This document shows positions 1-8,441 of a DNA stretch of 64,000 nt, piece after piece. Source of the DNA: Candidatus Schekmanbacteria bacterium. Its GTDB lineage: Bacteria; Schekmanbacteria; GWA2-38-11; J061. Below the pieces are notes generated by a model, which saw only the letters and a program-made list of their open reading frames with translations, was not told the DNA's origin and did no database searches. Position 1 is the first letter of the stretch. Each line of letters begins with the position of its first letter. The translations under genes and the position numbers were made by a program. The stretch lies in NCBI GenBank assembly GCA_016219965.1, contig JACRJM010000006.1, positions 5,495 to 69,494 of the forward strand, read 5' to 3'.

Positions 1-759
1 CGTTATGATGTTGACAACACCTGCTGCTGCCTGTCCTCCGTACTGAGCTGAAGATGCTCCTTTAAGAACTTCAATCCTCTCAATATTTTCAGATGGGATC
101 TGATAGATGTTTGCATATCCTGACCCCGGGTCATTTGAAGGAACTCCGTCTATAAGAAGCAATATACCGGCAGATGCGACTTTCGGAGGAGCAACGGTTC
201 TGCCTCTTATTTTTATTGTCTTTGAGAATTCTGAACTTCCTGATTCTACCTGAACGCCGGGGGTGTTTTTGAGGAGGTCAGAAGCATTAGTGGCAACAGA
301 GATTTTATCAACATCTTTTTGCGAGACTACGGAAACAGTTGCCGTTGTCTTTGAAAGGGGAACTGTCAGCCTCTCACCTGTTACAATAGTTTCCTCTCCT
401 CGTATTACCATTTGCTCTTCCATGGAGAGGTTAACTGTATTTGTTTCTCCTTCTATAATCATGACATTAGAAGCTTCAGCAGGTTTATAGCCAAGAAGTT
501 CTGCCCTTAGCTTATATGTTCCCGGAGCAAGATCTATGCTATATTCTCCTTTTTCATCAGTATAGACAAGGATATTTGTCCCCTCGACCGAAACCGATAT
601 TCCTGGCAAAATCCCTTTGCTTGACTTGTCTATAACTTTTCCTTTGACTGTTCCTGTCTCTGCTGAACACACGACACTGCCAAGAGAAATTGCGAATACT
701 GTAAAAAAGATAATGACGGTCATTGACAATTTCTTTTGTTTTAGTAGAACATTACTCAT
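1..759 (-). CDS. TonB-dependent outer-membrane receptor, N-terminal part (runs off the window)
   Basis: The first 253 codons are visible and the barrel lies beyond position 1. The start is the ATG at 759-757, preceded by a GGAGGAGGGGG ribosome site. Residues 1-32 form a signal peptide ending near VVCSAE. Residues about 35-120 are a carboxypeptidase-regulatory-like (CarboxypepD_reg) domain with the typical pattern TDEKGEYSIDLAPGTYKL. The plug domain follows (IKIRGRT, LLIDGVPSNDP, IERIEVLKGASSAQYGG, VNIIT). It is very close to the receptor at 45899-48535 and also related to the one at 43437-45830. Outer-membrane receptors of this class import scarce ligands using TonB energy; the ligand cannot be read from the sequence. 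A sigma-70-type promoter precedes it, and it is divergent from the 242-aa gene of cluster A. Confidence 0.93.
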   Translation of the reverse strand, partial: MSNVLLKQKKLSMTVIIFFTVFAISLGSVVCSAETGTVKGKVIDKSSKGILPGISVSVEGTNILVYTDEKGEYSIDLAPGTYKLRAELLGYKPAEASNVMIIEGETNTVNLSMEEQMVIRGEETIVTGERLTVPLSKTTATVSVVSQKDVDKISVATNASDLLKNTPGVQVESGSSEFSKTIKIRGRTVAPPKVASAGILLLIDGVPSNDPGSGYANIYQIPSENIERIEVLKGASSAQYGGQAAAGVVNIIT

Positions 760-850
760 TGCCCCCTCCTCCGTATTTGGTGGGATTTTATTTTCAAAAG
801 TTTTTATTTTTTTTGCCTTTTCCTTGACAACAAAGCAAATTTAATTGTTG

Positions 851-879
851 ACTATACCATCGCTTTTTTTTCGTGTCAA
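851..879 (-). promoter_or_regulatory. sigma-70-type promoter for the TonB receptor
   Basis: Read on the minus strand: TTGACA (879-874), a 17-base spacer, then TATAGT (856-851). Both hexamers are near consensus. Transcription would begin near 844 and leave a leader of about 85 bases before the ATG at 759. Confidence 0.72.
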
Positions 880-958
880 GAAAAGTGAGCTCATACTCGG
901 AAATTTATTTTTTAGTTTTTTACAACGTGTTAACAACCAAAAAAGGAGGAGCTATTTT

Positions 959-1687
959 ATGACGTTAATGCCGGATGCTTTTTTGAATTATGCCTATTTT
1001 TGGAGGAAGAAATGGGCTGAAGAAATGATAAATCTTCAGGGGCCTCCAAACCCCCATAAGATGCTCGTTGACACAACAAGAATACTCCCCGCTCTATGCA
1101 CAGCAACCAAGGGACCTGACGGTTCGCTGCTGACAAATGCCAAAATCATAGGAGCCGGGTTCGTACCAAAGAAAGACTATATGATAGAGGTCACAAAAAT
1201 ATTCAAGGACCATATAAAGAAAGAAGGGATGGCTGCTGATTCGACATCAGCTTTCGGGCGGCACGAACATGCCACCAAGGAAGACAGAGAAAAGCTTCGC
1301 GATTACCAGAAAAAATCATTAATAATGCTCTCAAAGTTGATGTACCTTGAAAAAGAAGTAGCGGGACAAAAGATGGATTTTTCCAAGGTCTGCACAATAG
1401 AGCTTGGTCATCAGTATCCTGACAAACCAGGACATACATGGGATTATGTGCAAAAAAGCGACAAGGCAACGCTTCTTTATTTCACTCCTCCTGTTTTAAG
1501 TTTTGAATTAAGATGCAGCGTTGAAGTCCACACAGAAGGACCTTACTTTGATTTCTCTCATGGAATTCACGATGCATACTTTGGAGAGGATCCAAGTGAG
1601 ACACATCTTCCTGTTTACATATTCAACGTGGAAGAAGTCTTTGACAACAGCGCAACACCTCAGGGATACGGCAAACAGATAGCGTAA
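959..1687 (+). CDS. unrecognised 242-aa cytoplasmic protein of cluster A
   Basis: I do not recognise this family. The start is the ATG at 959 behind AAAAAGGAGGAGC; an upstream in-frame start at 845 has no ribosome site and would add a non-coding-looking stretch. No signal peptide or membrane segment is visible, so it should be cytoplasmic. It has several His/Asp/Glu-rich stretches (GRHEHATKED, IELGHQYPDKPGHTWDY, FDFSHGIHDAYFGEDPSETH), which could bind a metal or a ligand. It lies between a divergent TonB receptor and an MFS permease, so a role in handling the imported compound is plausible but is only inference from context. A hairpin follows the stop. Confidence 0.85.
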   Translation: MTLMPDAFLNYAYFWRKKWAEEMINLQGPPNPHKMLVDTTRILPALCTATKGPDGSLLTNAKIIGAGFVPKKDYMIEVTKIFKDHIKKEGMAADSTSAFGRHEHATKEDREKLRDYQKKSLIMLSKLMYLEKEVAGQKMDFSKVCTIELGHQYPDKPGHTWDYVQKSDKATLLYFTPPVLSFELRCSVEVHTEGPYFDFSHGIHDAYFGEDPSETHLPVYIFNVEEVFDNSATPQGYGKQIA

Positions 1688-1698
1688 GAAATAATGAA

Positions 1699-1732
1699 TG
1701 AACCTCCATGGATTTTACTCCGTGGAGGTTCA
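1699..1732 (+). terminator. hairpin after the 242-aa gene
   Basis: TGAACCTCCATGG and CCGTGGAGGTTCA pair almost perfectly around a short A/T-rich loop, 12 bases after the stop codon. No long U run follows, so termination may be weak or Rho-assisted. The 1688-1954 gap holds no gene that I can see. Confidence 0.5.
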
Positions 1733-1772
1733 TCATATTCGCTCGCAGACATTTATAACATCCCAGACAATT

Positions 1773-1791
1773 GCACGTTCGGAGAACGTGC
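1773..1791. repeat. short palindrome GCACGTTC-GGA-GAACGTGC
   Basis: A perfect 8-base inverted repeat with a 3-base loop lies in the gap between the 242-aa gene and the MFS gene. It looks like one of the small dispersed palindromes of this genome; no second copy of this one is present here. Confidence 0.4.
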
Positions 1792-1954
1792 CCTACAAAA
1801 AATGTTGTTTGGTTTCCACATCTTTTACAATTCTCACAATAAAAGCTTACAAAAATTAACCAAAATAATTTGACTTAACGCTGTGAAATCTGGTTTTAAT
1901 TTAACGATTTATTTTTTTGCATTCATCAAGGTAGGAAAATCAAGGTGAAAAAAT

Positions 1955-3283
1955 ATGACAAAAGATAATAAGTTCCTCGGGATTACTGTAGCGCCGGATC
2001 TGAGCAGGAAAAACTTCATCGGAGTTTTCTTAAACTCTGCCTTGCTGCTGCTAGCCTACATGATACCTACCATCGCATTGCCCCGTTTCCTCAAGGAAAC
2101 AATCGGCATAGGCGACGCTAACTTCGGCACTATAAATTCGGCGATACAGATAATAGGCTCGGTGACTGTAGTTATATTTGTAGGTTTTGTCGGCTCACTC
2201 TCAGACAGGTATGGCAGGAAGATATTGCTTTTCTACGGAATGCTTGCCAGTACTGCTGCGTTTCTAATCTATTCGCTTCCATTATCCGCCTCTGCATTCA
2301 CAGGATTGCCGGCAATCTACTTCGTTTTTCTATTCCACTTTATCTTAGCCATCTCTATGACATTTGCATTCCCGCAGCCAATGATAATCACAGCAGACTA
2401 CACAGATTTTAAAAGCCGCGGAAAAGCAATGGCAATAAGCGCATCGATGATGGGGATAGGCGTTACCTTTTCATTTTTTATTTTTTCCGCAGTGCAGAAA
2501 ATTTACGGCGTATATTCATTATTCTTGGCAGGTGCAGGGATTTGTTTATTATCACTCTTTGTGACAAAGTTCATGGTCATTGACAGAAAGCTTCCTCATC
2601 ACGAAGGAAGGGGAAGCGAACGTCAGTCAACTCTTCAAAGCCTCAAGGAGGTATTCGCAGAGCTTAAAATCAATAAAGGGCTGAGGTTTTGCATTGTATC
2701 AACATTCCCCGCATCATCAGACAGGATAATACTCGGTATATTCATAATGATATGGGCTGTTGAAAGCGCTCCTGATTTCGGCTACACAAGAGCGCAGGCA
2801 ACTGCCATGGGAGGAATAGTAGTCGGGCTTTCAAGCATCTGTGCGCTTGCCTTTACACCTGTCATGGGAATCCTTGTTGACCGGATCGGGAGAAGGCCGA
2901 TTCTCGTCAGCGGACTTGCTTTAAAGGGACTAGGATTCCTATTGTTAGGCTTAACTTCAAATCCTTTTTCTGTTGCCGTTAAACTCTGCGGCATTGTCAC
3001 GGGTCTTGGCGTAGCAGCGGTCTCAGTAAGCTCTTCAACACTGACTGCCGACCTTGCGCCAAAGAAGATACTCGGCTCAGTGATGACAACCGCCAGCATA
3101 GCAGGATCGCTTGGAACACTTTTCTTTGTCCAGTGCGGAGGTATCATTTTTGACCGGATCTCCCATTCATCTCCCTTCATCCTTGTAGGTATAGCCGATT
3201 TACTTGCTCTCATTTATGGATTAATTGTCTGGACACACGTGCCAAAGATCAACCGCCACGCAGAATATAAGGAAAGAACATAA
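1955..3283 (+). CDS. MFS transporter, paralogue of the one in cluster B
   Basis: This 442-aa protein has about 12 membrane segments and is a major facilitator superfamily permease of the inner membrane. The MFS loop motif appears twice, as GSLSDRYGRKI (residues ~80-90) and GILVDRIGRRP (~308-318), one per half. Its N-terminus (FLGITVAPDLSRKNF...FLKETIGIGDANFGTINS) aligns directly with the MFS protein at 48549-49892 (FVGIEIPSGVTRRNF...FLKEIIGIPDSKAGSINS). Each of these permeases has a TonB receptor nearby, which suggests import or efflux of the receptor's ligand. The substrate is unknown. The gene is followed by DUF362 and iron-sulfur genes on the same strand. Confidence 0.9.
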   Translation: MTKDNKFLGITVAPDLSRKNFIGVFLNSALLLLAYMIPTIALPRFLKETIGIGDANFGTINSAIQIIGSVTVVIFVGFVGSLSDRYGRKILLFYGMLASTAAFLIYSLPLSASAFTGLPAIYFVFLFHFILAISMTFAFPQPMIITADYTDFKSRGKAMAISASMMGIGVTFSFFIFSAVQKIYGVYSLFLAGAGICLLSLFVTKFMVIDRKLPHHEGRGSERQSTLQSLKEVFAELKINKGLRFCIVSTFPASSDRIILGIFIMIWAVESAPDFGYTRAQATAMGGIVVGLSSICALAFTPVMGILVDRIGRRPILVSGLALKGLGFLLLGLTSNPFSVAVKLCGIVTGLGVAAVSVSSSTLTADLAPKKILGSVMTTASIAGSLGTLFFVQCGGIIFDRISHSSPFILVGIADLLALIYGLIVWTHVPKINRHAEYKERT

Positions 3284-3374
3284 ATATCCAACCTAACCAT
3301 CCTGCTCTAAAAATATTTGACAGTCATATATTCAATGATTAATTATAAGCTGTCTTAAAGGAGAAAAAACACAC

Positions 3375-4343
3375 TTGCCCTATAAAATCGACAGACGCGA
3401 ATTCATAAAAAAATCCGGCAGAGCTGCGCTTGGTGTCACAGTTGCAGGTGGAGCGGGATATCTTCTCCTTGGAAGAGAAAAATCAGAAGAGAGTGCCCTC
3501 GCAATCCAGAACAGGGACTACTCCATTGCCGGCTTAAAAGAATCTCCGGTTTTAGGCATCGCTGAAGGTGAAGATATCGCGAAGCTTGTTGATAGGGTTG
3601 TTGAAAACATAGGCGGCATAAATAAGTTCATCAGCCGGGGAGACAAGGTCACGATCAAACCAAACATCGGGTGGGACCGCGTCCCGGAGCAGGCGGCAAA
3701 CACCAATCCCTTTGTCATAAAACGTCTTGTCGAGCTGTGTCTCAATGCCGGCGCGGCACAGGTGATTGTTGTTGACGTGTCCTGTAATGACGCAGTGCGC
3801 TGTTATGAGAGAAGCGGGATAGCCGCAGCCGCAAAAGGCGCAGGTGCAATCGTAAATCTCCCCAAGGAAAGAAATTTCAGGAAGCTTAAAATAAACGGCA
3901 CCGTATTAAAAGAATGGCCAGTTTACAGAGATTTCATTGAAGCGGACAAGGTAATCAATGTACCCATAGCCAAGCACCACAATCTCTCCGGACTTACCAT
4001 GGGTCTTAAGAACTGGTACGGTATTTTAGGAGGAAGGCGCGAGGCATTGCATCAGAACATAAGCGAAAGCATTGCAGACCTTGCAGCGTTCATGACCCCA
4101 ACCTTTACGGTTCTCGATGCCTACAGGATACTCACGGCGAACGGCCCTCAGGGTGGGAACCTTGATGATGTGATTGAGAAGAAGACCATTGCCGCATCAA
4201 CCGACCAGATAGCAGTCGATGCGTTCGGCGCAAGCCTTTTTGGAATAGAACCGCTTAGCCTGGGATTTTTAGCTGAAGCACATAAAAGAAAGCTTGGCGA
4301 AACCGATATTTCGAAAATCAAAACAGTGAGGAGTGCTGTCTGA
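3375..4343 (+). CDS. Tat-exported DUF362 protein
   Basis: The start is a TTG at 3375 behind AAAGGAG. The N-terminus carries a twin-arginine signal (DRREFIKKSG followed by a hydrophobic stretch), so the folded protein is exported, probably already loaded with a cofactor. The rest matches DUF362: VTIKPNIGWDR, DVSCNDAVRCYERSGI, INVPIAKHHNLSGLT, GLKNWYGILGGRR and TDQIAVDAFG. The function of DUF362 is unknown; the family often occurs with ferredoxins and NapH-like proteins, as here. The gene overlaps the next one at CTGA. A second, more diverged DUF362 protein ends the cluster. Confidence 0.88.
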   Translation: MPYKIDRREFIKKSGRAALGVTVAGGAGYLLLGREKSEESALAIQNRDYSIAGLKESPVLGIAEGEDIAKLVDRVVENIGGINKFISRGDKVTIKPNIGWDRVPEQAANTNPFVIKRLVELCLNAGAAQVIVVDVSCNDAVRCYERSGIAAAAKGAGAIVNLPKERNFRKLKINGTVLKEWPVYRDFIEADKVINVPIAKHHNLSGLTMGLKNWYGILGGRREALHQNISESIADLAAFMTPTFTVLDAYRILTANGPQGGNLDDVIEKKTIAASTDQIAVDAFGASLFGIEPLSLGFLAEAHKRKLGETDISKIKTVRSAV

Positions 4344-6010
4344 AAAAAACAAAAAAAACCGGGTCTATAAGATGGATAAGAACGTTGAGGATAGTGTCAC
4401 AGACATTTTTCCTCCTATTGTTCATCTTCTTTATATTCCAGAGCGAATACAGGGGAACTTTTGAAAATGACGTAACTGATATTCATCTTAATTACCCTGT
4501 GCAGATATTCCTCGAGGCAGATCCCTTAGTCGGTATAACTACATCGATTGCGGCTCACACACTCTTTGAAGGTCTTAAATGGAGCATCCCTGTTCTTATT
4601 CTCTCCATGCTTTTCGGAAGATTCATCTGCGGATGGGTATGTCCTCTCGGCACACTGAACCACCTTACCGGCACAGCAGTGACCGAAAAGAAAAGAAGCG
4701 CATGGATAAAGGAAAACCGTTACAAAGAAAGTTTCAGGATAAAATATATCGTCCTCATAGTAATGCTCGGAGCTGCAACGTGTACAAGCCTTCTCACTGG
4801 TTTTATGGATCCCATAGCTCTGCTTACAAGGTCGCTTGTCACCTCTGTAATTCCTGCTTTGACATTAAGTATAAGATGGACTCTCGATTCCCTCTCGCTT
4901 ACAAATATGAAATTCATCCAGCGAGCAGGGGACATTCTTTATAATCTTGCAGACAAGAGCGTGCTGAGTTTCACACAGCCTCATTTCCACCGCGGCTATA
5001 TCATCGGAATAATATTTATAACCATTCTTCTACTTAACCGCCGCATGCTTCGCTTCTGGTGCCGCATACTCTGCCCGCTTGGCGCGCTTTTAGGTGCGGC
5101 ATCATGGTTCTCGATCTTCGGAATGGAAAAGAGGAATGAAAAATGTACGGATTGCAATCTCTGTCTTGTAAGCTGTCAGGGTGCATGTGAGCCGATAGGG
5201 AGAGTCAAATGGCGGGCGCCCGAATGCCACATGTGCTTTAACTGCAGGGTAGTATGCCCTGAGGATGTAATACGTTTCAAAGTGATGCCAAAGGGCGTGG
5301 ATATAATTGAAACCCCGGACATAAGGCGCAGAAAGGTAATTACATCAATTGCCGCAGGGCTTGTCATTTACCCTTTTGCACGGACAAGCGACGAAGTAGA
5401 GGTGAACTTCAATGAAAAGCTGATCCGCCCCCCCGGCTCGCTTGCCGAAAAAGATTTCCTTGCAAAGTGCATAAAATGCGGACAGTGCATGAAGGTATGC
5501 CCCAACAATGCCCTTCATCCCGCATCATGGGAGGCGGGTCCTGAAGGAATATGGACGCCGGTTCTTATTCCGCGAATCGGCTACTGTGAATTCAACTGCA
5601 CACTCTGCTCTCAGGTATGCCCCACGGGAGCCATAAAGAAACTGACAGAAGCTGAAAAAACCGGCAAAAATGGTGTACCTGTAAGAATCGGAACAGCATT
5701 TTATGACAGGGGGCGGTGCCTTCCCTGGGCTATGGCAACTCCCTGCATAGTCTGTGAGGAATGGTGCCCTACTCCCAAAAAAGCAATACGTCTTGAAAAA
5801 ACTGAGGTACGCGCCCCTGACGGCAGGATCATAACAGTGCAGCAGCCCTATGTTATCCCCGAGCTTTGCATCGGATGCGGAGCCTGCGAGACAAAGTGTC
5901 CTGTGCAGGACAAAGCCGCAGTCTATGTCACATCAATTGGTGAGACAAGAGCGCCTGATAATCAGATACTCTTAAACCCCGCTGGTCCAAATAAAAGGAG
6001 AAAAAGCTGA
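4340..6010 (+). CDS. NapH-NapG fusion, membrane-bound polyferredoxin
   Basis: The N-terminal half is NapH-like: several membrane segments, two membrane CP motifs (CGWVCP, CRILCP) and two 4Fe-4S sites (CTDCNLCLVSC, CHMCFNCRVVCP). The C-terminal half is NapG/MauM-like: an internal Tat-like stretch (RRRKVITSIAAG), then RPPGSLAEKDFLAKC and four cysteine clusters (CIKCGQCMKVCP, CTLCSQVCP, CIVCEEWCP, CIGCGACETKCP). It should pass electrons from the quinone pool to periplasmic partners. Start: a TTG at 4385 would drop the basic N-terminus. I prefer a CTG at 4340, which overlaps the previous stop (CTGA), lies 6 bases after GAGGAG and gives a natural KKTKKTGSIRWIRTL lead-in. This start is unusual and unproven. 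Confidence 0.85.
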   Translation: MKKTKKTGSIRWIRTLRIVSQTFFLLLFIFFIFQSEYRGTFENDVTDIHLNYPVQIFLEADPLVGITTSIAAHTLFEGLKWSIPVLILSMLFGRFICGWVCPLGTLNHLTGTAVTEKKRSAWIKENRYKESFRIKYIVLIVMLGAATCTSLLTGFMDPIALLTRSLVTSVIPALTLSIRWTLDSLSLTNMKFIQRAGDILYNLADKSVLSFTQPHFHRGYIIGIIFITILLLNRRMLRFWCRILCPLGALLGAASWFSIFGMEKRNEKCTDCNLCLVSCQGACEPIGRVKWRAPECHMCFNCRVVCPEDVIRFKVMPKGVDIIETPDIRRRKVITSIAAGLVIYPFARTSDEVEVNFNEKLIRPPGSLAEKDFLAKCIKCGQCMKVCPNNALHPASWEAGPEGIWTPVLIPRIGYCEFNCTLCSQVCPTGAIKKLTEAEKTGKNGVPVRIGTAFYDRGRCLPWAMATPCIVCEEWCPTPKKAIRLEKTEVRAPDGRIITVQQPYVIPELCIGCGACETKCPVQDKAAVYVTSIGETRAPDNQILLNPAGPNKRRKS

Positions 6011-6011
6011 T

Positions 6012-6539
6012 ATGAATTTTAAAACTGCAAATGTCATTTTGATTATTGTAATGATTTTTTCTCTTAGTCTGATTTATGTGCAAACTATCCATGCTGAGGA
6101 AGATGGGCTTGCCTCACTCCTCCCTTCGGAGATGAAAGAGAAGGGATTTACCAATCCATATAAATATGAGTTCTACGATGATAGGAATCTCTTTGATTAC
6201 ATAGATGGCGGCGCTCCATATTATATAGACAGGGGTTTTGAAAGGCTCGTCACAGAGGCTTATTCAAAAGACGGCGAATCATTCACGGTTGACATCTACA
6301 GGATGAAGGACGCTAAAAGTGCGGTCACACTCCTTGAAGGAATGAAAAAGAAGGGACTTCCAAAACCTGCTTTCGGCGCAGACGGACAGGAGGGGAAAAA
6401 CCAGACAGAATTCATCCGCGGAAAATACTTTGTAAGGATAACAGCCTTTAAGAGCGACCCAAAGACTCTTGCCGTCATAAAAGATTTTGGCAAAGCCGTT
6501 GACTCCAGAATTCAGAAAAAAGAGAAAGGGGCAAAGTAA
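6012..6539 (+). CDS. exported DUF6599-like protein
   Basis: This 175-aa protein has an N-terminal signal peptide (hydrophobic residues ~9-24, cleavage after IHA) and a mature part resembling DUF6599: NLFDYIDGGAPYYIDRGFERL, FTVDIYRMKDAKSAVTLLEG and IRGKYFVRITAF. Function is unknown; the family recurs beside DUF362 and 4Fe-4S genes. It starts 1 base after the NapHG stop and ends 2 bases before the second DUF362 gene, so it belongs to the same transcript and probably acts in the periplasm with these redox proteins (inference). Confidence 0.8.
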   Translation: MNFKTANVILIIVMIFSLSLIYVQTIHAEEDGLASLLPSEMKEKGFTNPYKYEFYDDRNLFDYIDGGAPYYIDRGFERLVTEAYSKDGESFTVDIYRMKDAKSAVTLLEGMKKKGLPKPAFGADGQEGKNQTEFIRGKYFVRITAFKSDPKTLAVIKDFGKAVDSRIQKKEKGAK

Positions 6540-6541
6540 TT

Positions 6542-7639
6542 ATGAAGAAGCATCCGGAAAATGACACAAAAGATATTTCAAGACGGAATTTCCTGAAGGG
6601 CGCAGTCGCAGGCTCTCTGGGAATAAGTGTCCTCTCATTGCCTTTTACATCGTCGTTAAATGAAAGTGCAGCAATGGAAGCCGCAGTCAACAACAACTCA
6701 TCATCCTCTGGGGCAGCGGGCGTTCCTAGGAGCGGTCTGAAAGACCTTTTCATGAAAGACGGAAAACCTGTTGTCGTGAGCATTTCCGGAGGCGAGAAGA
6801 TAAAACGCCTTGAAAAGGGAATCGAAGCCCTTCCGAACTTTGCCTCGATAATGAAGGGAAAAAAGATAACTCTAAAGCCCAACACAGTTGCCGCTGGTCC
6901 CTACCCTGTCTCATCGGATCCGGAGCTGGTCATTCATTTATGCAAGATACTTAAAGACTGCGGGGCGGCAGATGTTTCAATCTATGATGCATCGGGAAGG
7001 ACTGCCGCAAAATTTTCTATGATGGGACTTGAAGCCGCAGCGGCAAAAATAGGTTTTAACCTTGCCCCTGATGAACCGGGAAATAAGAGTCTATTCAGAG
7101 CTGTTACAAATCCTGCATGGCAGGTAATGCCTGTCATAGACCTTTCCAATTATCTTTGCGGGCGCGACATTATAATAAATATGCCGACTGTGAAAAGGCA
7201 TTCCGAAGCTGGTTTCAGCTCTTCGATGAAAAACCTTTTTGGCTGTGTTTACGGACCGAACCGCTATGAGAGCCATGCAAGGCTCCGCCAGCGCCAGAAC
7301 CCTCAGGAGTTCGAAGAATCTTTCAGGATTCCATTCCGCATGCTTTCAGCGGAGTTCTCCGATGCCGTAAGGTGCGAGCTTTCAGTTGTTGATGCCGCAG
7401 ACCTTCTCACAAAGAGCGGTCCACTGCTTGATGGTGCAGAGATAAAGAAAGGCGTAAACCAGATGTTCATCTCAGGTGATATCGTAGCCTGCGACACGTT
7501 AAGCTCAAAATTGATGGCAGAGCATGACTCAACCTACAGCGAAGACATGTGGAAAGATGCCCTCGCCCACGCAAGAAAGCTGAGATTAGGAACAGATGAT
7601 TTAAATGCAGTGAGCCTGGTGAAATATAATCTGGGGTAA
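6542..7639 (+). CDS. Tat-exported DUF362 protein (second copy)
   Basis: This 365-aa protein starts with a twin-arginine signal (SRRNFLKGAVAGSLGISVL), followed by a Ser/Ala/Asn-rich linker, then DUF362 features: ITLKPNTVAAGPYPVSSDPELV, IINMPTVKRHSEAGFSSSM, KNLFGCVYGPNRYESHARL and DIVACDTLSSKLM. It is the last gene of cluster A. It is more diverged from the first DUF362 protein than a recent duplicate would be, so the two may act as a pair of different subunits (inference). Nothing visible gives the cofactor or substrate. Confidence 0.86.
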   Translation: MKKHPENDTKDISRRNFLKGAVAGSLGISVLSLPFTSSLNESAAMEAAVNNNSSSSGAAGVPRSGLKDLFMKDGKPVVVSISGGEKIKRLEKGIEALPNFASIMKGKKITLKPNTVAAGPYPVSSDPELVIHLCKILKDCGAADVSIYDASGRTAAKFSMMGLEAAAAKIGFNLAPDEPGNKSLFRAVTNPAWQVMPVIDLSNYLCGRDIIINMPTVKRHSEAGFSSSMKNLFGCVYGPNRYESHARLRQRQNPQEFEESFRIPFRMLSAEFSDAVRCELSVVDAADLLTKSGPLLDGAEIKKGVNQMFISGDIVACDTLSSKLMAEHDSTYSEDMWKDALAHARKLRLGTDDLNAVSLVKYNLG

Positions 7640-7747
7640 AGAAAAACAGGCTACTGCGATTTTGAGTTTCATGAGTAGATTTAATTAGAAGAATCCCTCT
7701 ATGCTCTGCATCGGGATAAATTGTTGTCATCCCCGCTTATTCTTTGT

Positions 7748-7770
7748 CATCCCCGCGAACGCGGGGATCC
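7748..7770. repeat. CATCCCCGCG palindrome (dispersed repeat)
   Basis: CATCCCCGCGAACGCGGGGATCC is a near-perfect hairpin, preceded at 7727 by a half copy (GTCATCCCCGC). The same element occurs inverted at 19479-19505. Such GTCATCCCCGC...GCGGGGATCCAG units are common small intergenic repeats in bacterial genomes. No gene is seen between 7640 and 7830. Confidence 0.7.
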
Positions 7771-7830
7771 AGAAATGAGGTATTATTCAGACTGACTGAT
7801 TCGGTCCCGTTCCTATGTTGCTCTTACATA

Positions 7831-7971
7831 TTACAAATTTCTCCATGCTTCATCTTCTTCCGGTTTATTCCAGTCTTTTTTAAGAAATGATTCACCGGTA
7901 ATAGCGATATCAAGTTTTTCTTTTGTTTTTTTTGACTTCAGAAAATGCACAACCTTCCCATTTGTTTCCTA
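7831..7971 (-). pseudogene. antitoxin remnant (C-terminal fragment)
   Basis: An open stretch of about 47 codons has no convincing start. It ends in ESFLKKDWNKPEEDEAWRNL-stop, the acidic tail typical of MazE/AbrB-type antitoxins that precede MazF-like toxins. The same tail occurs almost unchanged at 8753-8845. No toxin gene follows here. It is read as a decayed copy. Confidence 0.55.
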
Positions 7972-8024
7972 CTAAAAAATCTAATAGAAAAGATTACATT
8001 TGTGTTCTTTGGTTTCTATTGCTA

Positions 8025-8327
8025 CTACCCATTGACATAAACGTGCACCTCTTTATTAAGTCGGCCACTTAATCGGTCTTTTTCAATTTCAAGGTCATAC
8101 CGTGCTTGTAGATTTATCCAAAATCGTTCTGAAAGACCAAAAAAACGTGACAGCCTCAAAGCAGTGTCAGGAGAAATGGAACGTTTCCCCTGAACAATTT
8201 CATTGATACGCCTTGCCGGCACACTAATATCTTTTGCCACTTTATATTGGCTAATTCCCATAGGTTTAAGAAATTCTTCCAAGAGGATTTCACCAGGATG
8301 AATCGGCTGCAGCTTTTGCTTAGTCAT
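8025..8327 (-). CDS. higA: HigA-family antitoxin (XRE helix-turn-helix)
   Basis: This 100-aa protein has the HigA signature: IHPGEILLEEFLKPMGISQYKVAKDI, RRINEIVQGKRSISPDTALRLSRFF and FWINLQARYDLE. HigA binds the HigB mRNA interferase and represses its own operon. HigB normally precedes HigA, but here only the last ~20 codons of a HigB-like frame remain upstream (8338-8430). HigA is therefore an orphan unless it partners with a toxin elsewhere. The start is the ATG at 8327, with TAGGAGACT upstream. Confidence 0.9.
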   Translation of the reverse strand: MTKQKLQPIHPGEILLEEFLKPMGISQYKVAKDISVPARRINEIVQGKRSISPDTALRLSRFFGLSERFWINLQARYDLEIEKDRLSGRLNKEVHVYVNG

Positions 8328-8337
8328 TTATAGTCTC

Positions 8338-8430
8338 CTAATGATAGTCAGCGATTTCTACGTTGTAAGCATCCCCATCATGCCATTCAAAGCAGGGAAT
8401 CTTTTGGTTTGAGTTAGGTCGCAAAATGCT
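8338..8430 (-). pseudogene. HigB toxin remnant (C-terminal fragment)
   Basis: On the minus strand the frame ends CFEWHDGDAYNVEIADYH-stop, which is the conserved C-terminus of HigB/RelE-like toxins (FxWxDGDAYxVEIxDYH). It stands directly in front of higA, where higB belongs. The upstream two thirds of the toxin are missing and replaced by the end of the 62-aa gene. Confidence 0.7.
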
Positions 8431-8441
8431 ACCACATATTA

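Noticed and set aside
1203-1469. Opposite-strand open frame within the 242-aa gene
   Set aside because: It is a shadow frame: no ribosome site and untypical composition.
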